A stretch of 64,000 nucleotides of DNA from positions 2,173,610 through 2,237,609 of the forward strand of contig JANCMB010000001.1 of assembly GCA_031317595.1 (NCBI GenBank), given 5' to 3'. Positions within the stretch are counted from its first letter, which is position 1. Each line of letters starts with the position of its first letter. Source of the stretch: Glutamicibacter sp. PS (lineage in GTDB: Bacteria; Actinomycetota; Actinomycetes; Actinomycetales; Micrococcaceae). The translations under genes and the position numbers were made by a program. This document shows, in pieces, positions 51,539 to 60,337 of the stretch. Below the pieces are notes generated by a model, which was given only the letters and a program-made list of their open reading frames with translations, made no database searches and was not told the DNA's origin.

Positions 51539-51574
51539 GTGTCCACAATGTGAGACAGATGTGTCCATTTGTGA
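51539..51574. repeat. Two half-site-like repeats, 22 bp apart
   Basis: GTGTCCACAATGTGA (51539-51553) and GTGTCCATTTGTGA (51561-51574). OmpR-class regulators often bind direct repeats spaced by 11 or 22 bp, so this may be a site for one of the flanking regulators. Confidence 0.45.
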
Positions 51575-51737
51575 CGAGTGACACTTTAGTCAAAACTGCA
51601 AACATCAAGCGCTTAACTATGCGCAATGAGCAGTGATTCCAAAACAATCGATCAATCTGACCACACCATTCATGCCTATGAATATTCATTCACAGTTAAC
51701 CTGAGTCCACCCCTCAAACATTCGCATAAGTCCTACC

Positions 51738-51766
51738 TTGACCAAATAATTCACTGGTTGTAGGCG
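51738..51766 (+). promoter_or_regulatory. Promoter of the two-component system
   Basis: -35 TTGACC (51738-51743), 17-nt spacer, -10 TAGGCG (51761-51766), giving a leader of about 85 nt before ATG 51858. Confidence 0.55.
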
Positions 51767-51857
51767 CGGAAGCCGCATAAAATCATCGCTAACGCACATA
51801 GGGTCTGCACAGGTAAAACACAAAGACACCTCAAAGCAATAGCGGAAGCTGGTAAAC

Positions 51858-52598
51858 ATGAGCGATTCCCGATTCTCCCCCTCGCAGCTGCCACGTCTTA
51901 CCCACCCGGATGGCACTCCCATCAAGGTGCTGGTGGTCGACGACGAACCCTCGCTGGCCGAACTGGTCTCCATGGGTACCCGCATGCTCGGCTGGGAGGC
52001 CACAATCGCCCACGATGGGCCGCAGGCGGTTGCCACCGCGCGTAGCCTCTCCCCCGACGTGTTGGTACTGGACTGGATGCTTCCGGGCTTCGACGGCCCC
52101 GAGGTCCTCCGTAAGGTCCGCACCTACCTGCCGGAAGTTCCGGTGCTCTTCTTGACCGCCAAGGATGCCGTGGAGGACCGCATCGAAGGCCTCGGAGCCG
52201 GAGCCGACGATTATGTGCCCAAGCCCTTCAGCCTCGAAGAGGTTCTCATTCGGCTCCATCGACTTGTGGAGCGCTCGGGTGCTACCAGCGCCGATACCTC
52301 CGAACTGGTCGTCGGCGATCTCGTGCTGAATATGGACTCGCACGATGTTTCACGCGCCGGACGTCAGATCTCCCTGACCGCCACCGAGTTCGACCTGCTG
52401 AGCTACCTGATGAGCAACGCTCGCCGCGTCGTGTCCAAGTCGCAGATCCTCGACAACGTTTGGCACTACGACTTCGATGGCCAGGCCAACATCGTGGAAC
52501 TGTACATTTCCTACCTACGCAAGAAGATCGACGTCGATGCAGAACCGATGATTCACACCGTCCGTGGCGTGGGATACGTGCTGAAGCCGGCAGCATGA
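51858..52598 (+). CDS. OmpR-family response regulator
   Basis: A 246-residue response regulator with an N-terminal extension of about 22 residues. Receiver: VLVVDDEPSLAEL, phospho-acceptor Asp in LVLDWMLPGFDG, LFLTAKDAV, and Lys in VPKPFSLEE. Winged helix: ISLTATEFDLLSYLMSNARRVVSKSQILDNVW, ending VRGVGYVLKP. It resembles TcrA/MprA-type actinobacterial regulators. The stop overlaps the start of the kinase gene by 4 nt. Confidence 0.92.
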   Translation: MSDSRFSPSQLPRLTHPDGTPIKVLVVDDEPSLAELVSMGTRMLGWEATIAHDGPQAVATARSLSPDVLVLDWMLPGFDGPEVLRKVRTYLPEVPVLFLTAKDAVEDRIEGLGAGADDYVPKPFSLEEVLIRLHRLVERSGATSADTSELVVGDLVLNMDSHDVSRAGRQISLTATEFDLLSYLMSNARRVVSKSQILDNVWHYDFDGQANIVELYISYLRKKIDVDAEPMIHTVRGVGYVLKPAA

Positions 52599-54097
52599 GT
52601 CTGTTCAACAGCACCCTGCGAGGAAATCCACACGCGTTGCAACGGCGCCTGCTGGTCATCCTGCTCGGCTCGCTGACCACCGTGGCGGTGCTCCTCGGGT
52701 TGCTCTACAACGCTGGCGTGCGGCAAACTCTGATGGCCCAGCTCAACGAGCAGCTTTACCAAACAGCTGCCCGAGCCGCTGCGTACTCGGATAACTTGAA
52801 TAAGCCCGGGGACAAGCTCTTTGCCCCGGGTCAGGGCCCGGGCACCCTTACGGCCCGCTACATCTACCCGTACATCTTCTCCGGCGCGATTCTGGATGAT
52901 TCCTCCGGTGAACGCGTGGAGATTACGCAGGCCGACACCACCCCGCTGGTCACCCTCAAGGTGGGCGACGAACCGGTGCGCAAACACCTTTCCATCGGCG
53001 ACTACCTGCTGCTGGCCACCAAGGACCCCGGCTCGGGTGGAACCCTAATCGTCGGATTGCCCTTGCACACCACCGATGCGGCATTGCTCCGCATGTCGTG
53101 GCTGACCTTATTTATCGCCTTGTTCTGTGTGCTTGGGGCCGGGCTGGCGGGCTCCTGGTGGATCACCCGTTCCTTCGCGCCGCTCAAGCGTGTCGCCTCG
53201 GTCGCAGCCTCGGTGGCCAGCGAAGATTTGAAGACCGGCACCGTGGCACCGATGGACAAGGTATCCAGCGAGGACGCCATTCCGGGTACCGAGGTGGGCA
53301 ACGTGGGCTGGGCGTTGAACGCCATGATCGATAACGTCTCCACCGCGTTGACCGCACGCGAAAAGTCTCAGGCGCAGATGCGCCAATTCGTCGCCGACGC
53401 CTCACATGAACTCCGAACCCCGCTGGCGGCGATCCGCGGCTACACCGAACTGCTCTCGGCCACCGAGCACTTCTCCGAAGACGGTCGCCGCTCCGTGGAC
53501 CGCGTGCTCCAGCAGAGCAACCGGATGAGCACGCTCGTGGAAAATCTCTTGCTGTTGGCTCGTCTGGATGAACGCGAAGGCTTCACCCTCGAACGGGTGG
53601 ATCTAGGCCTGATGACAGCGGATATCACCGAGGATTTCAAGATCACCGCGACCGAGCACATCTGGGAGTTCGAATGCCAGGCCGAAGAACTGTATGTGGA
53701 CGCGGATGCCGCGTCGCTTCGCCGGGTGATCACCAATCTGTTGGCCAACGCGCGCAAACATACGTCGGCGGGCAATACGGTGACCGTCACCGTGGCACGG
53801 GATGCGGCCACCGATCAGGCCATCGTGCGCGTGCATGACACCGGGGAAGGCATCGACGAGGACTTCCTCCCACGCGTGTTCGAGCGCTTTACCCGCGCCG
53901 ACACCGCTCGCTCGGGATCTGATGGCACCACCGGTCTAGGTCTGCCCATCGCGAAAAGTATTGTCGAGGCGCACTCGGGCACCATCACGGTGTCTTCCCG
54001 CCCTGGGGATACCACCTTCGAGGTGCGCCTGCCGGTGGCCTCTGGGCCGACCGAGCGTTCCACCGGGCCAGCCTCGACCGGCCCAGCGCGGAACTAA
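52595..54097 (+). CDS. Membrane sensor histidine kinase
   Basis: A 500-residue kinase paired with the upstream regulator. Two membrane helices (LLVILLGSLTTVAVLLGLLY, and LTLFIALFCVLGAGLAGSWW) enclose an extracellular sensor of about 130 residues with no recognised fold. A HAMP linker follows. The HisKA box is FVADASHELRTPLAAIRGY, the N box NLLANARKHTS, G1 DTGEGID and G2 GTTGLGLPI. The ligand is unknown. Translationally coupled to the regulator by an ATGA overlap. Confidence 0.93.
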   Translation: MSLFNSTLRGNPHALQRRLLVILLGSLTTVAVLLGLLYNAGVRQTLMAQLNEQLYQTAARAAAYSDNLNKPGDKLFAPGQGPGTLTARYIYPYIFSGAILDDSSGERVEITQADTTPLVTLKVGDEPVRKHLSIGDYLLLATKDPGSGGTLIVGLPLHTTDAALLRMSWLTLFIALFCVLGAGLAGSWWITRSFAPLKRVASVAASVASEDLKTGTVAPMDKVSSEDAIPGTEVGNVGWALNAMIDNVSTALTAREKSQAQMRQFVADASHELRTPLAAIRGYTELLSATEHFSEDGRRSVDRVLQQSNRMSTLVENLLLLARLDEREGFTLERVDLGLMTADITEDFKITATEHIWEFECQAEELYVDADAASLRRVITNLLANARKHTSAGNTVTVTVARDAATDQAIVRVHDTGEGIDEDFLPRVFERFTRADTARSGSDGTTGLGLPIAKSIVEAHSGTITVSSRPGDTTFEVRLPVASGPTERSTGPASTGPARN

Positions 54098-54105
54098 CTC
54101 GGGAT

Positions 54106-54753
54106 TTAGACCAGTGGCGGGGTCACGCCGTACAGGCGGTCACCGGCATCACCCAGGCCGGGGATGATGTACGACTTCTCGTTCAGCCTCTCATCGAGAG
54201 AAGCGAGCACCAGGTGCACACGGTCATCGTCTCCGTGGCTCTTGCGAAGGCGTTCGATGCCTTCGGGAGCACCGATCAGGCAGATGCAGGTCACAGAGTC
54301 GGCGCCACGGTCGAAAATGAACTTGATGGCTTCGGCCAAGGTTCCGCCGGTAGCCAGCATCGGGTCCAGAATGAAGACCTGACGGCCGGTCAAGTCGTCG
54401 GGCAGGCGGTCAACATAGGTGATGATGTCGAGCGTTTCTTCATTACGCGCCATCCCGAGGAAACCCACCTCGGCGGTCGGCACCAGCCGCGTCATCCCTT
54501 CGAGCATGCCCAGACCGGCTCGAAGGATCGGCACAACAAGAGGGGTCGGCTTGGCAAAAGCGGTACCAATGGTCGTCGCGACCGGCGTGATGACCTCAAC
54601 CTGCTCGGTTTTAACTTCACGAGTTGCTTCGTAGGCCAGCAGGGTGACCAGCTCATCGGTCAACTGGCGGAAAATCGGGGACGGGGTGTTCTTATCTCGA
54701 AGAACCGAAACCTTGTGTGCCACCAGTGGGTGGTCAACTACCTGTACGCGCAT
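54106..54753 (-). CDS. upp: Uracil phosphoribosyltransferase
   Basis: A 215-residue salvage enzyme making UMP from uracil and PRPP. The PRPP loop is [17 protein letters not shown], and the uracil-binding C-terminus has [30 protein letters not shown] is typical. ATG 54753 has TAGATT 6 nt upstream. Confidence 0.95.
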   Translation of the reverse strand: MRVQVVDHPLVAHKVSVLRDKNTPSPIFRQLTDELVTLLAYEATREVKTEQVEVITPVATTIGTAFAKPTPLVVPILRAGLGMLEGMTRLVPTAEVGFLGMARNEETLDIITYVDRLPDDLTGRQVFILDPMLATGGTLAEAIKFIFDRGADSVTCICLIGAPEGIERLRKSHGDDDRVHLVLASLDERLNEKSYIIPGLGDAGDRLYGVTPPLV

Positions 54754-54759
54754 GCCTAA

Positions 54760-54765
54760 AATCTA
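54760..54765 (-). promoter_or_regulatory. -10 box of leaderless upp promoter
   Basis: TAGATT on the minus strand, 6 nt before ATG 54753. Confidence 0.5.
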
Positions 54766-54874
54766 CCAGCCGGTTACCAGCTGCACAGCGCTCCTAGCGC
54801 GAAAATTCGCGGCTCACCGCCAAGAATTGTGCCCAGCGAAACAGCCGCCGAGCCGCCCGCAGCGCAGTTCGTCC

Positions 54875-54880
54875 TAAAGT
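54875..54880 (+). promoter_or_regulatory. -10 box of leaderless tadA promoter
   Basis: TAAAGT, 8 nt before ATG 54889. No ribosome binding site. Confidence 0.45.
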
Positions 54881-54888
54881 AGTGAACT

Positions 54889-55365
54889 ATGGCCGATGTG
54901 ATGGATCAGTGGATGCAACTTGCGCTCGACGAGGCACGCGCCGCGTTGGCGACCGACGATGTCCCCATTGGCGCGGTGATTCTCTCCCCCGACGGCACCG
55001 TCTTGGCCACCGGACGGAACGAACGAGAAGCAGGCTTCGATCCCACGGCGCATGCCGAAGTGGTGGCTATCCGTAACGCCGTGCAGGAATTACAGCGCCG
55101 TGGGCAAGAAGATGGGTGGCGGCTAGCGGACTGCACCCTCGTGGTGACTCTCGAACCCTGCGCCATGTGCGCCGGAGCCATCGTCCTGGCTCGCATTCCG
55201 AAGCTGGTGTTCGGGGCTTGGGATGAGAAAGCTGGTGCCTGCGGTTCGGTTTTCGACATCGTGCGTGAACCACGGCTAAATCACCTCGTCGAGGTGTACC
55301 CGCGGGTACGCGAAGCCGAATGTGCCGAGCTCCTAAAAAGCTTCTTCCAGAGCAAGCGCCACTAA
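54889..55365 (+). CDS. tadA: tRNA-specific adenosine deaminase
   Basis: A 158-residue deaminase that converts A34 to inosine in the tRNA-Arg(ACG) anticodon. The zinc and proton-shuttle motif is TAHAEVVAI, and the second motif is LEPCAMCAGAIV. The substrate tRNA-Arg(ACG) is present twice in this window (42120 and 43680). The gene lies directly upstream of tRNA-Ser(CGA), a pairing seen in other actinobacteria. Confidence 0.94.
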   Translation: MADVMDQWMQLALDEARAALATDDVPIGAVILSPDGTVLATGRNEREAGFDPTAHAEVVAIRNAVQELQRRGQEDGWRLADCTLVVTLEPCAMCAGAIVLARIPKLVFGAWDEKAGACGSVFDIVREPRLNHLVEVYPRVREAECAELLKSFFQSKRH

Positions 55366-55431
55366 CCCGAATGTGTTACCGGCCACTCGTTTTGGTGTTC
55401 GCACCATGACCGGTATAGAGTAATCAGGTCT

Positions 55432-55522
55432 GGTGACGTGTCCGAGCGGCCGAAGGTGCAACACTCGAAATGTTGTGTACGGTAACCCCGTACCGTGGGT
55501 TCAAATCCCACCGTCACCGCCA
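55432..55522 (+). tRNA. tRNA-Ser (CGA)
   Basis: A class II tRNA with a long variable arm. Acceptor GGTGACG/CGTCACC, discriminator G, encoded CCA at 55520-55522. Anticodon stem CAACA/TGTTG with loop CTCGAAA and CGA. Confidence 0.95.
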
Positions 55523-55527
55523 ACAGG

Positions 55528-55562
55528 ATCCCCGAGAATCTTTAGATTCTCGGGGATTTCCT
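55528..55562 (+). terminator. Terminator after tRNA-Ser(CGA)
   Basis: A perfect 13-bp stem (ATCCCCGAGAATC / GATTCTCGGGGAT) with a TTTA loop, then TTCCTTT. Confidence 0.85.
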
Positions 55563-55756
55563 TTATCCCAAATGTCCCACACCGCTACGAGACGGATCTC
55601 TACGGCGAATATTCGGACCGCAATTGCACGTAGCCGCACACGTCCACCTCAATTCGAGCTCATAGGCCCGACGCGGTGTGCTCTCTTGCAGGGCATTTTG
55701 ACCTCCCGTTAGCGCTGCCTACAGCCTTTTGGTCTGCGGGCCTGCGCCGTCTCGTC

Positions 55757-57442
55757 TTACGAGAGTCCGACGACGTTTCCATCCTCGTCGACGTCCATAT
55801 GCATGGCAGCCGGTACTTTGGGAAGCCCCGGCATGGTTGTGAGTGAACCACTGATGGCCACGATAAACCCGGCACCAGTTTTGGGGATCAGTTCTCGAAT
55901 CTGCAACGTGAAACCTTCGGCCGCACCTAACAGCTTTGGGTCATCGGAAAAGGAGTATTGGGTTTTGGCCATGCAGATTGGCAGATGATCCCAACCGTTG
56001 GCGTGAATCTGCTCGAGCATTCGTCTTGCCTTGACCGAATACTCGACATTCGCTCCTCCGTAAATCTCACGCACGAGGGTCGAAATCTTTTCTTCGATGG
56101 GTTGCTGAAGTTCGTAGATCGGAGCGAAGCTACTTGGCGCCTCGATCGCCCGCAGAACCGTCTTGGCAAGCTCGCCGGCCCCTGCACCGCCTTGCCCCCA
56201 CACATCGGTGATGGCGCATGCAATACCGTTGGCTTCCGCCCACCCGGTAACCACGTCCAGTTCAGCTTCGGTATCAGTTGCAAATCTGTTGAGACAGATC
56301 ACCGGTTGGATGCCGAATTTCGTGATGATCGAAGCGTGGCGCATGAGGTTTGGCATGCCGGCCTGCACCGCCGCGACGTCTTCATGCTTCAGGGCTTCCT
56401 TGGAGACCCCTCCGTTCATCTTCAGAGCACGGATGGTCGCGACAATCACCACCGTATCGGGGGCGCACCCGGCATATCGTGCCTTAATGTCCATGAATTT
56501 CTCTGCGCCCAAGTCGGTGCCGAAACCTGCCTCCGTGACGACAACGTCGGCGAGCGCCCGGGCGGTGTTGGTCGCGATGGCCGAGTTACAGCCATGGGCA
56601 ATGTTGGCAAAGGGTCCACCGTGGATAAATGCCGGTGTGCCGCCAATGCTTTGGACGAGGTTGGGTTTGACGGCATCTTTAAGCAACATCGTCATGGCGC
56701 CTGCCCCACCCAGATCATCGACCGTGACCGGCGCCTTGTCGTAGGTATAGCCAACAGTCATGCGGCCGAGTCGAGCGCGCAGGTCTTCAAGTCCGGTCGC
56801 CAGACAGAAAACCGCCATAACCTCGGATGCTGCGGTAATTTCAAAACCGGTTTCTCGCGGGACCCCATTGGACGGACCGCCCAATCCGATAACCACGTTG
56901 CGTAGCGCTCGATCGTTCACGTCGATAACACGCTTGAAGGTGATGGATCGCGGGTCGATACCGAGCGGATTTCCTTGCTGCAGGTGGTTGTCGATCAGTG
57001 CCATCAATAGGTTGTTGGCGCTGGTGATGGCGTGGAAATCCCCGGTGAAATGCAGGTTGATCTCGTCCATGGGCAGGACTTGAGATTGGCCTCCACCGGT
57101 GGCACCACCCTTCATGCCGAACGTTGGGCCCACGGATGGTTCGCGTAGAGCGATGATGGTTTTCGTCCCCGTGGCCGCTAGCGCATCGCCGAGCCCCACG
57201 ACCGTGGTGGTTTTCCCTTCGCCTGCCGGTGTCGGGGATATCCCGCTAACGAGGACCACTTTGCCGAGGCGGGTGCCGGGATCGGGTAACAATGTGGGGT
57301 CGATCTTAGCTTTGTATTTGCCGTAGGGCTCAACCGCGTCTTGCGGGATACCTGCAGACTCGGCAATCTCCGCTATTGGTTTGAGCACCGCCCGTGCAGC
57401 GAATGCGAGATCACTCATGTCGGATTCTGGCATCATTGCCAT
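55757..57442 (-). CDS. fhs: Formate-tetrahydrofolate ligase
   Basis: A 561-residue enzyme that makes 10-formyl-THF from formate, THF and ATP, feeding one-carbon units into purines and initiator formylation. The P-loop is SPTPAGEGKTTTVVGL, with LREPSVGPTFGMKGGATGGG, the substrate region FHAITSANNLL, and the C-terminal KTQYSFSDDP. ATG 57442 has AGGGGAG 5 nt upstream; an in-frame start 25 codons earlier has no such site and would add a non-conserved tail. Confidence 0.95.
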   Translation of the reverse strand: MAMMPESDMSDLAFAARAVLKPIAEIAESAGIPQDAVEPYGKYKAKIDPTLLPDPGTRLGKVVLVSGISPTPAGEGKTTTVVGLGDALAATGTKTIIALREPSVGPTFGMKGGATGGGQSQVLPMDEINLHFTGDFHAITSANNLLMALIDNHLQQGNPLGIDPRSITFKRVIDVNDRALRNVVIGLGGPSNGVPRETGFEITAASEVMAVFCLATGLEDLRARLGRMTVGYTYDKAPVTVDDLGGAGAMTMLLKDAVKPNLVQSIGGTPAFIHGGPFANIAHGCNSAIATNTARALADVVVTEAGFGTDLGAEKFMDIKARYAGCAPDTVVIVATIRALKMNGGVSKEALKHEDVAAVQAGMPNLMRHASIITKFGIQPVICLNRFATDTEAELDVVTGWAEANGIACAITDVWGQGGAGAGELAKTVLRAIEAPSSFAPIYELQQPIEEKISTLVREIYGGANVEYSVKARRMLEQIHANGWDHLPICMAKTQYSFSDDPKLLGAAEGFTLQIRELIPKTGAGFIVAISGSLTTMPGLPKVPAAMHMDVDEDGNVVGLS

Positions 57443-57892
57443 CCCGTCTCCCCTATCTGGTTGACCGTTGTCCGGCGACGAGGAAAACCAAGGCTCCTGA
57501 TTTTCCTTGATTAGCATTCAAGCTACCACTGGGTTCTTAGCGGATGTAGCAATGCCCCGCCCTGACTTGAATACCAAGCTTCCGACTTGGGCACCGAAAG
57601 CGCCAAGACCCGTTTCGAGGATGGCTATGGGGCTACTACAGGGAGTTAGATCGGGAGGCGCACCCGACTGGCGCGGAGAGGTAGCGCGTGGCGCCTTTTG
57701 CGTCTACGCGGCGGACCTGCCCATTGGGTTGCACGAAACCTAGGCAGGCACGCCGCTGACACCCTTGAGTTAGCCTGAACCACCAACGCCAAACAACCGA
57801 CATCTAACCTAGCGCAGCCCCGAAATAGGAATCGCGAGACGTAGACTCAACTGCGAACGATTCGATATTAGAAGCGCAAGGAGCCTACCGCC
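57443..57892. other. Intergenic stretch upstream of fhs
   Basis: About 450 bp with no supported gene. The short plus-strand frame at 57507-57743 has no ribosome binding site and no recognisable content. I could not assign a folate or other riboswitch from the conserved bases I know. Confidence 0.4.
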
Positions 57893-58102
57893 ATGAGCGT
57901 TGAACCCGGTATTTACGAGCACTTTAAGGGCCAGCGCTACGAGGTCATAGCCGTTGGCAAACACAGTGAGACCGAGGAGCAGTTAGTCTTCTACCGTACA
58001 TTATATGGGGATTACAGCTTTTGGGCTCGTCCACTGTCAATGTTCGAGGAATACGTCGAGCGAGACGAATACCGCGGTCCGCGCTTTCGTCGCATCGCCT
58101 AG
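57893..58102 (+). CDS. DUF1653 protein
   Basis: A 69-residue protein of the DUF1653 family, function unknown. The signature is GIYEHFKGQRYEVIAVGKHSET near the start and VFYRTLYGDYSFWARPLSMF in the middle. ATG 57893 has AAGGAG 9 nt upstream. Confidence 0.9.
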   Translation: MSVEPGIYEHFKGQRYEVIAVGKHSETEEQLVFYRTLYGDYSFWARPLSMFEEYVERDEYRGPRFRRIA

Positions 58103-58120
58103 GCGGGTCACCGCCAACGA

Positions 58121-58663
58121 TCAATCGATCTGGTGCTCGTGAATCTCGGTTTCCAACGAGGACCCGTTGATTTCTAGATACAGCTGCCCCTCGGTGACCG
58201 AAACCGACATGGAGTTCCGGCGGGACACTTCGGAGACCACGGAATCAATAAACTTCGGTTCAAAGGAGCGCATGACAATGTCCGCTGCCCGGTGAATTGT
58301 CTTGCCGGACCATGAGGCCAGAAGCTTTTGAGGATCCCGGTGCGTATACACGGCGGTGTGCTGGGCGTGCTTACTTCCGAAATGCAGGCGCTGGGCATCC
58401 GGTGCACCGACTTCAATCCAGCCCGTTAGCCTCCCGGTCAGATCCTTAATCACCACGGCCGGCTCTTCGCTCGACGAGACCCCTCCGGCGGCAAAGGCAA
58501 TTCCCTCGGCAAATTCCAAGCAGTACGCCAAGATGCGCGTAACCATATAAGCGTCGGTCTCCGAAGGATGCTGAGCCACGCGCAGCGACAGTTCCTCATA
58601 CACGCCTCGATCCACGTCAGCGAGTTGGATGTCAAAGGTGTGCATAGTTGCGCCGATAGCCAT
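58121..58663 (-). CDS. yaeQ: YaeQ family protein
   Basis: A 180-residue protein of the YaeQ family, which has a PD-(D/E)XK nuclease-like fold and an unclear role. Typical segments are the N-terminal LADVDRGVYEELSLRVAQHPSETDAYMVTRILAYCLEFAEGI and DLTGRLTGWIEVGAPD. ATG 58663 has TAAAGT 7 nt upstream. Convergent with DUF1653, 18 nt apart. Confidence 0.88.
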   Translation of the reverse strand: MAIGATMHTFDIQLADVDRGVYEELSLRVAQHPSETDAYMVTRILAYCLEFAEGIAFAAGGVSSSEEPAVVIKDLTGRLTGWIEVGAPDAQRLHFGSKHAQHTAVYTHRDPQKLLASWSGKTIHRAADIVMRSFEPKFIDSVVSEVSRRNSMSVSVTEGQLYLEINGSSLETEIHEHQID

Positions 58664-58670
58664 ACTGCAA

Positions 58671-58676
58671 ACTTTA
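58671..58676 (-). promoter_or_regulatory. -10 box of leaderless yaeQ promoter
   Basis: TAAAGT on the minus strand, 7 nt before ATG 58663. Confidence 0.5.
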
Positions 58677-58885
58677 CCGCCGACCTGTCATCTCCTAAGC
58701 ATGGACAGAGATGGTCATCGAATTACGCTCCACTACGCTCGGTCGGCGCACCTTCAGGAGTGACACGACATCTCACTCGAAGTTAATCAAACTGTAATCT
58801 ATTTTCTGACTGGCTCGAAGTTTTGCAAGCGAAGTGATGATAGCGTTCTAGGCATTGTTGCTTAGATTCTTTGTGAGGGAAAATC

Positions 58886-59794
58886 GTGAAGTTTGCGGGT
58901 CGAATTCGGAATATTGCCACTGGAATGGCGCTCTGCGCTGCGCTCGCCGGATGCTCCGCCCCCAACCTCGAATCGCCACAATCGGTCTCTGACTCTGCGG
59001 ACTTGCCGGCAAGCCCGGCAGCGGTGGAGTCGAGCCAAGAATCGTCCCCGGCGGCCACTCCGGCGCCAGATATCTCCCAACCCGAAAATGCCACCACCCA
59101 GGAGTGGGCGGATAGCAAGGTGAAGATGTGGACCGACAATTCTGGCATCAAGTCTGTCAAGGGTTTCTTGGGAAGCTTCGCCTTGATCAATTCCTGGGAA
59201 GCAACCGGGCCCGGTGAAATTACCCTCTACCTAGACAATTCCTACAAGTACGTGAATCAAGGCGGCAATGCCTGGGATACCTCGTTGGATGAACTCAACG
59301 GCATGGCCCGAGTGATGTACGAAAGCATTGGTGCTGAGTCTCCCGAGCTTGAGACCATCAAGTTCCAGACAGAGAACGGGAAGCATCACGGCGCCTTCGA
59401 ACGCGCGCGCACCGGAGCAGACCCTTCGGACCTTGATGCCTGGGCCGACGAGAAATATGAGCAATGGATTAACGCAATGAACTTCACCTACGAATCGCTC
59501 TGCGGCAAAATCACCGAACTGCCCGACTACCGTAAATGCATTCCCACCGACCCACATGCGTACATCAACTCGGTGACGGCACCGGCCGAAGGCGAACTTC
59601 TGGTGACTCTATCCGATGGCCCTTGGCAAAACGGCACCTATGATACGCAACAAATACCTGGTGTCTCGTTCGTCTCGAGCAACATGATCATTAAAATCAA
59701 CCCGCGGTCGCAGGGGGATATCGAGAAACTAACTGTCGTCACTCAGGACGGCAAGGAAAGCAACACTGCTCTCAAAGAGAATTGGAGCTACTAG
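58886..59794 (+). CDS. Lipoprotein of unknown function
   Basis: A 302-residue secreted lipoprotein. Signal peptide ends in ALAGC (Cys near 23). A Ser/Ala/Pro-rich linker of about 50 residues precedes a mixed alpha/beta domain (WADSKVKMWTDNSGIKSVKG, ITLYLDNSYKY, LLVTLSDGPW) with a Cys pair (SLCGK, YRKCIP) that may form a disulfide. I do not recognise the domain. GTG 58886 with GAGGGA 6 nt upstream. Confidence 0.75.
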   Translation: MKFAGRIRNIATGMALCAALAGCSAPNLESPQSVSDSADLPASPAAVESSQESSPAATPAPDISQPENATTQEWADSKVKMWTDNSGIKSVKGFLGSFALINSWEATGPGEITLYLDNSYKYVNQGGNAWDTSLDELNGMARVMYESIGAESPELETIKFQTENGKHHGAFERARTGADPSDLDAWADEKYEQWINAMNFTYESLCGKITELPDYRKCIPTDPHAYINSVTAPAEGELLVTLSDGPWQNGTYDTQQIPGVSFVSSNMIIKINPRSQGDIEKLTVVTQDGKESNTALKENWSY

Positions 59795-59864
59795 CAGGAA
59801 GCAGGGCCTGACCATATGACCACCGTCTACGAAACCTAGATGCTCAAGGTAAGGGGTTACTGCA

Positions 59865-60317
59865 ATGATCACGTTTCCGGGTTCCACGGGCCGGATTAAT
59901 CGCAGTGCTCTGGGTCCTCCACCGCTTTATGGCCTGCTAGCTGCTTGCTTGTCAGTGCTGAATCCCGCGACGAATTGGTGGAGCTCGGTTTTCCTGGGGC
60001 TTGGCGCCGGCTGCGCCGTAGTTTGCCTATTTCGAAGTGCAAGCAAGAAAGCGCATCCGGCCGGACCAATACCGTATGCAACCGCATTTATTGGCGTCAG
60101 CGCCTTGACGCTGCTGTGCTTTATCGCCAGATATGCGGTGCTCATGGCCGGCAACATCCCGCGCCGCTACGCGGAATACATCCCCAGTGAAGACAGTTTC
60201 ATAGCACCATCGTGGCTTGCCCAGCAGACGACCCAATCGGCGTCGCTGACGGTGCTCTTGCTCGCTAACGTGCTGCTGGTTGCCATGAACTACTGGTTAC
60301 CTCGCCGCAGCTCCTAA
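59865..60317 (+). CDS. Small membrane protein, unknown function
   Basis: A 150-residue membrane protein with about four hydrophobic segments (LYGLLAACLSVLN, SVFLGLGAGCAVVCLF, AFIGVSALTLLCFIARYAVLMAG, LTVLLLANVLLVAMNYWL). No family recognised. ATG 59865 with AAGGGG 9 nt upstream. It follows the lipoprotein gene by 70 nt on the same strand and may be co-transcribed. Confidence 0.7.
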   Translation: MITFPGSTGRINRSALGPPPLYGLLAACLSVLNPATNWWSSVFLGLGAGCAVVCLFRSASKKAHPAGPIPYATAFIGVSALTLLCFIARYAVLMAGNIPRRYAEYIPSEDSFIAPSWLAQQTTQSASLTVLLLANVLLVAMNYWLPRRSS

Positions 60318-60325
60318 GCCATCGA

Positions 60326-60331
60326 TAGGAT
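60326..60331 (+). promoter_or_regulatory. -10 box of 2-hydroxyacid dehydrogenase promoter
   Basis: TAGGAT, 6 nt before ATG 60338. The intervening GAGG could also act as a weak ribosome binding site. Confidence 0.5.
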
Positions 60332-60337
60332 GAGGCC

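Larger units (their letters stand above)
51265..51857. other. 593-bp AT-rich regulatory region between divergent regulators
   Basis: No gene is supported. The region is clearly more AT-rich than its surroundings. It holds two GTGTCCA-N(2-3)-TGTGA units 22 bp apart (51539-51574) and a promoter for the response regulator at 51738-51766. It is long enough for several regulator sites. Confidence 0.55.

Noticed and set aside
55958-56905. Plus-strand frame of 315 codons opposite fhs
   Set aside because: Antisense shadow; the composition follows the sense codons.
57507-57743. 78-codon plus-strand frame between fhs and DUF1653
   Set aside because: No ribosome binding site, no leaderless promoter and no recognisable protein.
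57443-57892. Riboswitch upstream of fhs
   Set aside because: No conserved bases or paired elements of folate, glycine or purine riboswitches could be recognised; left as unassigned.
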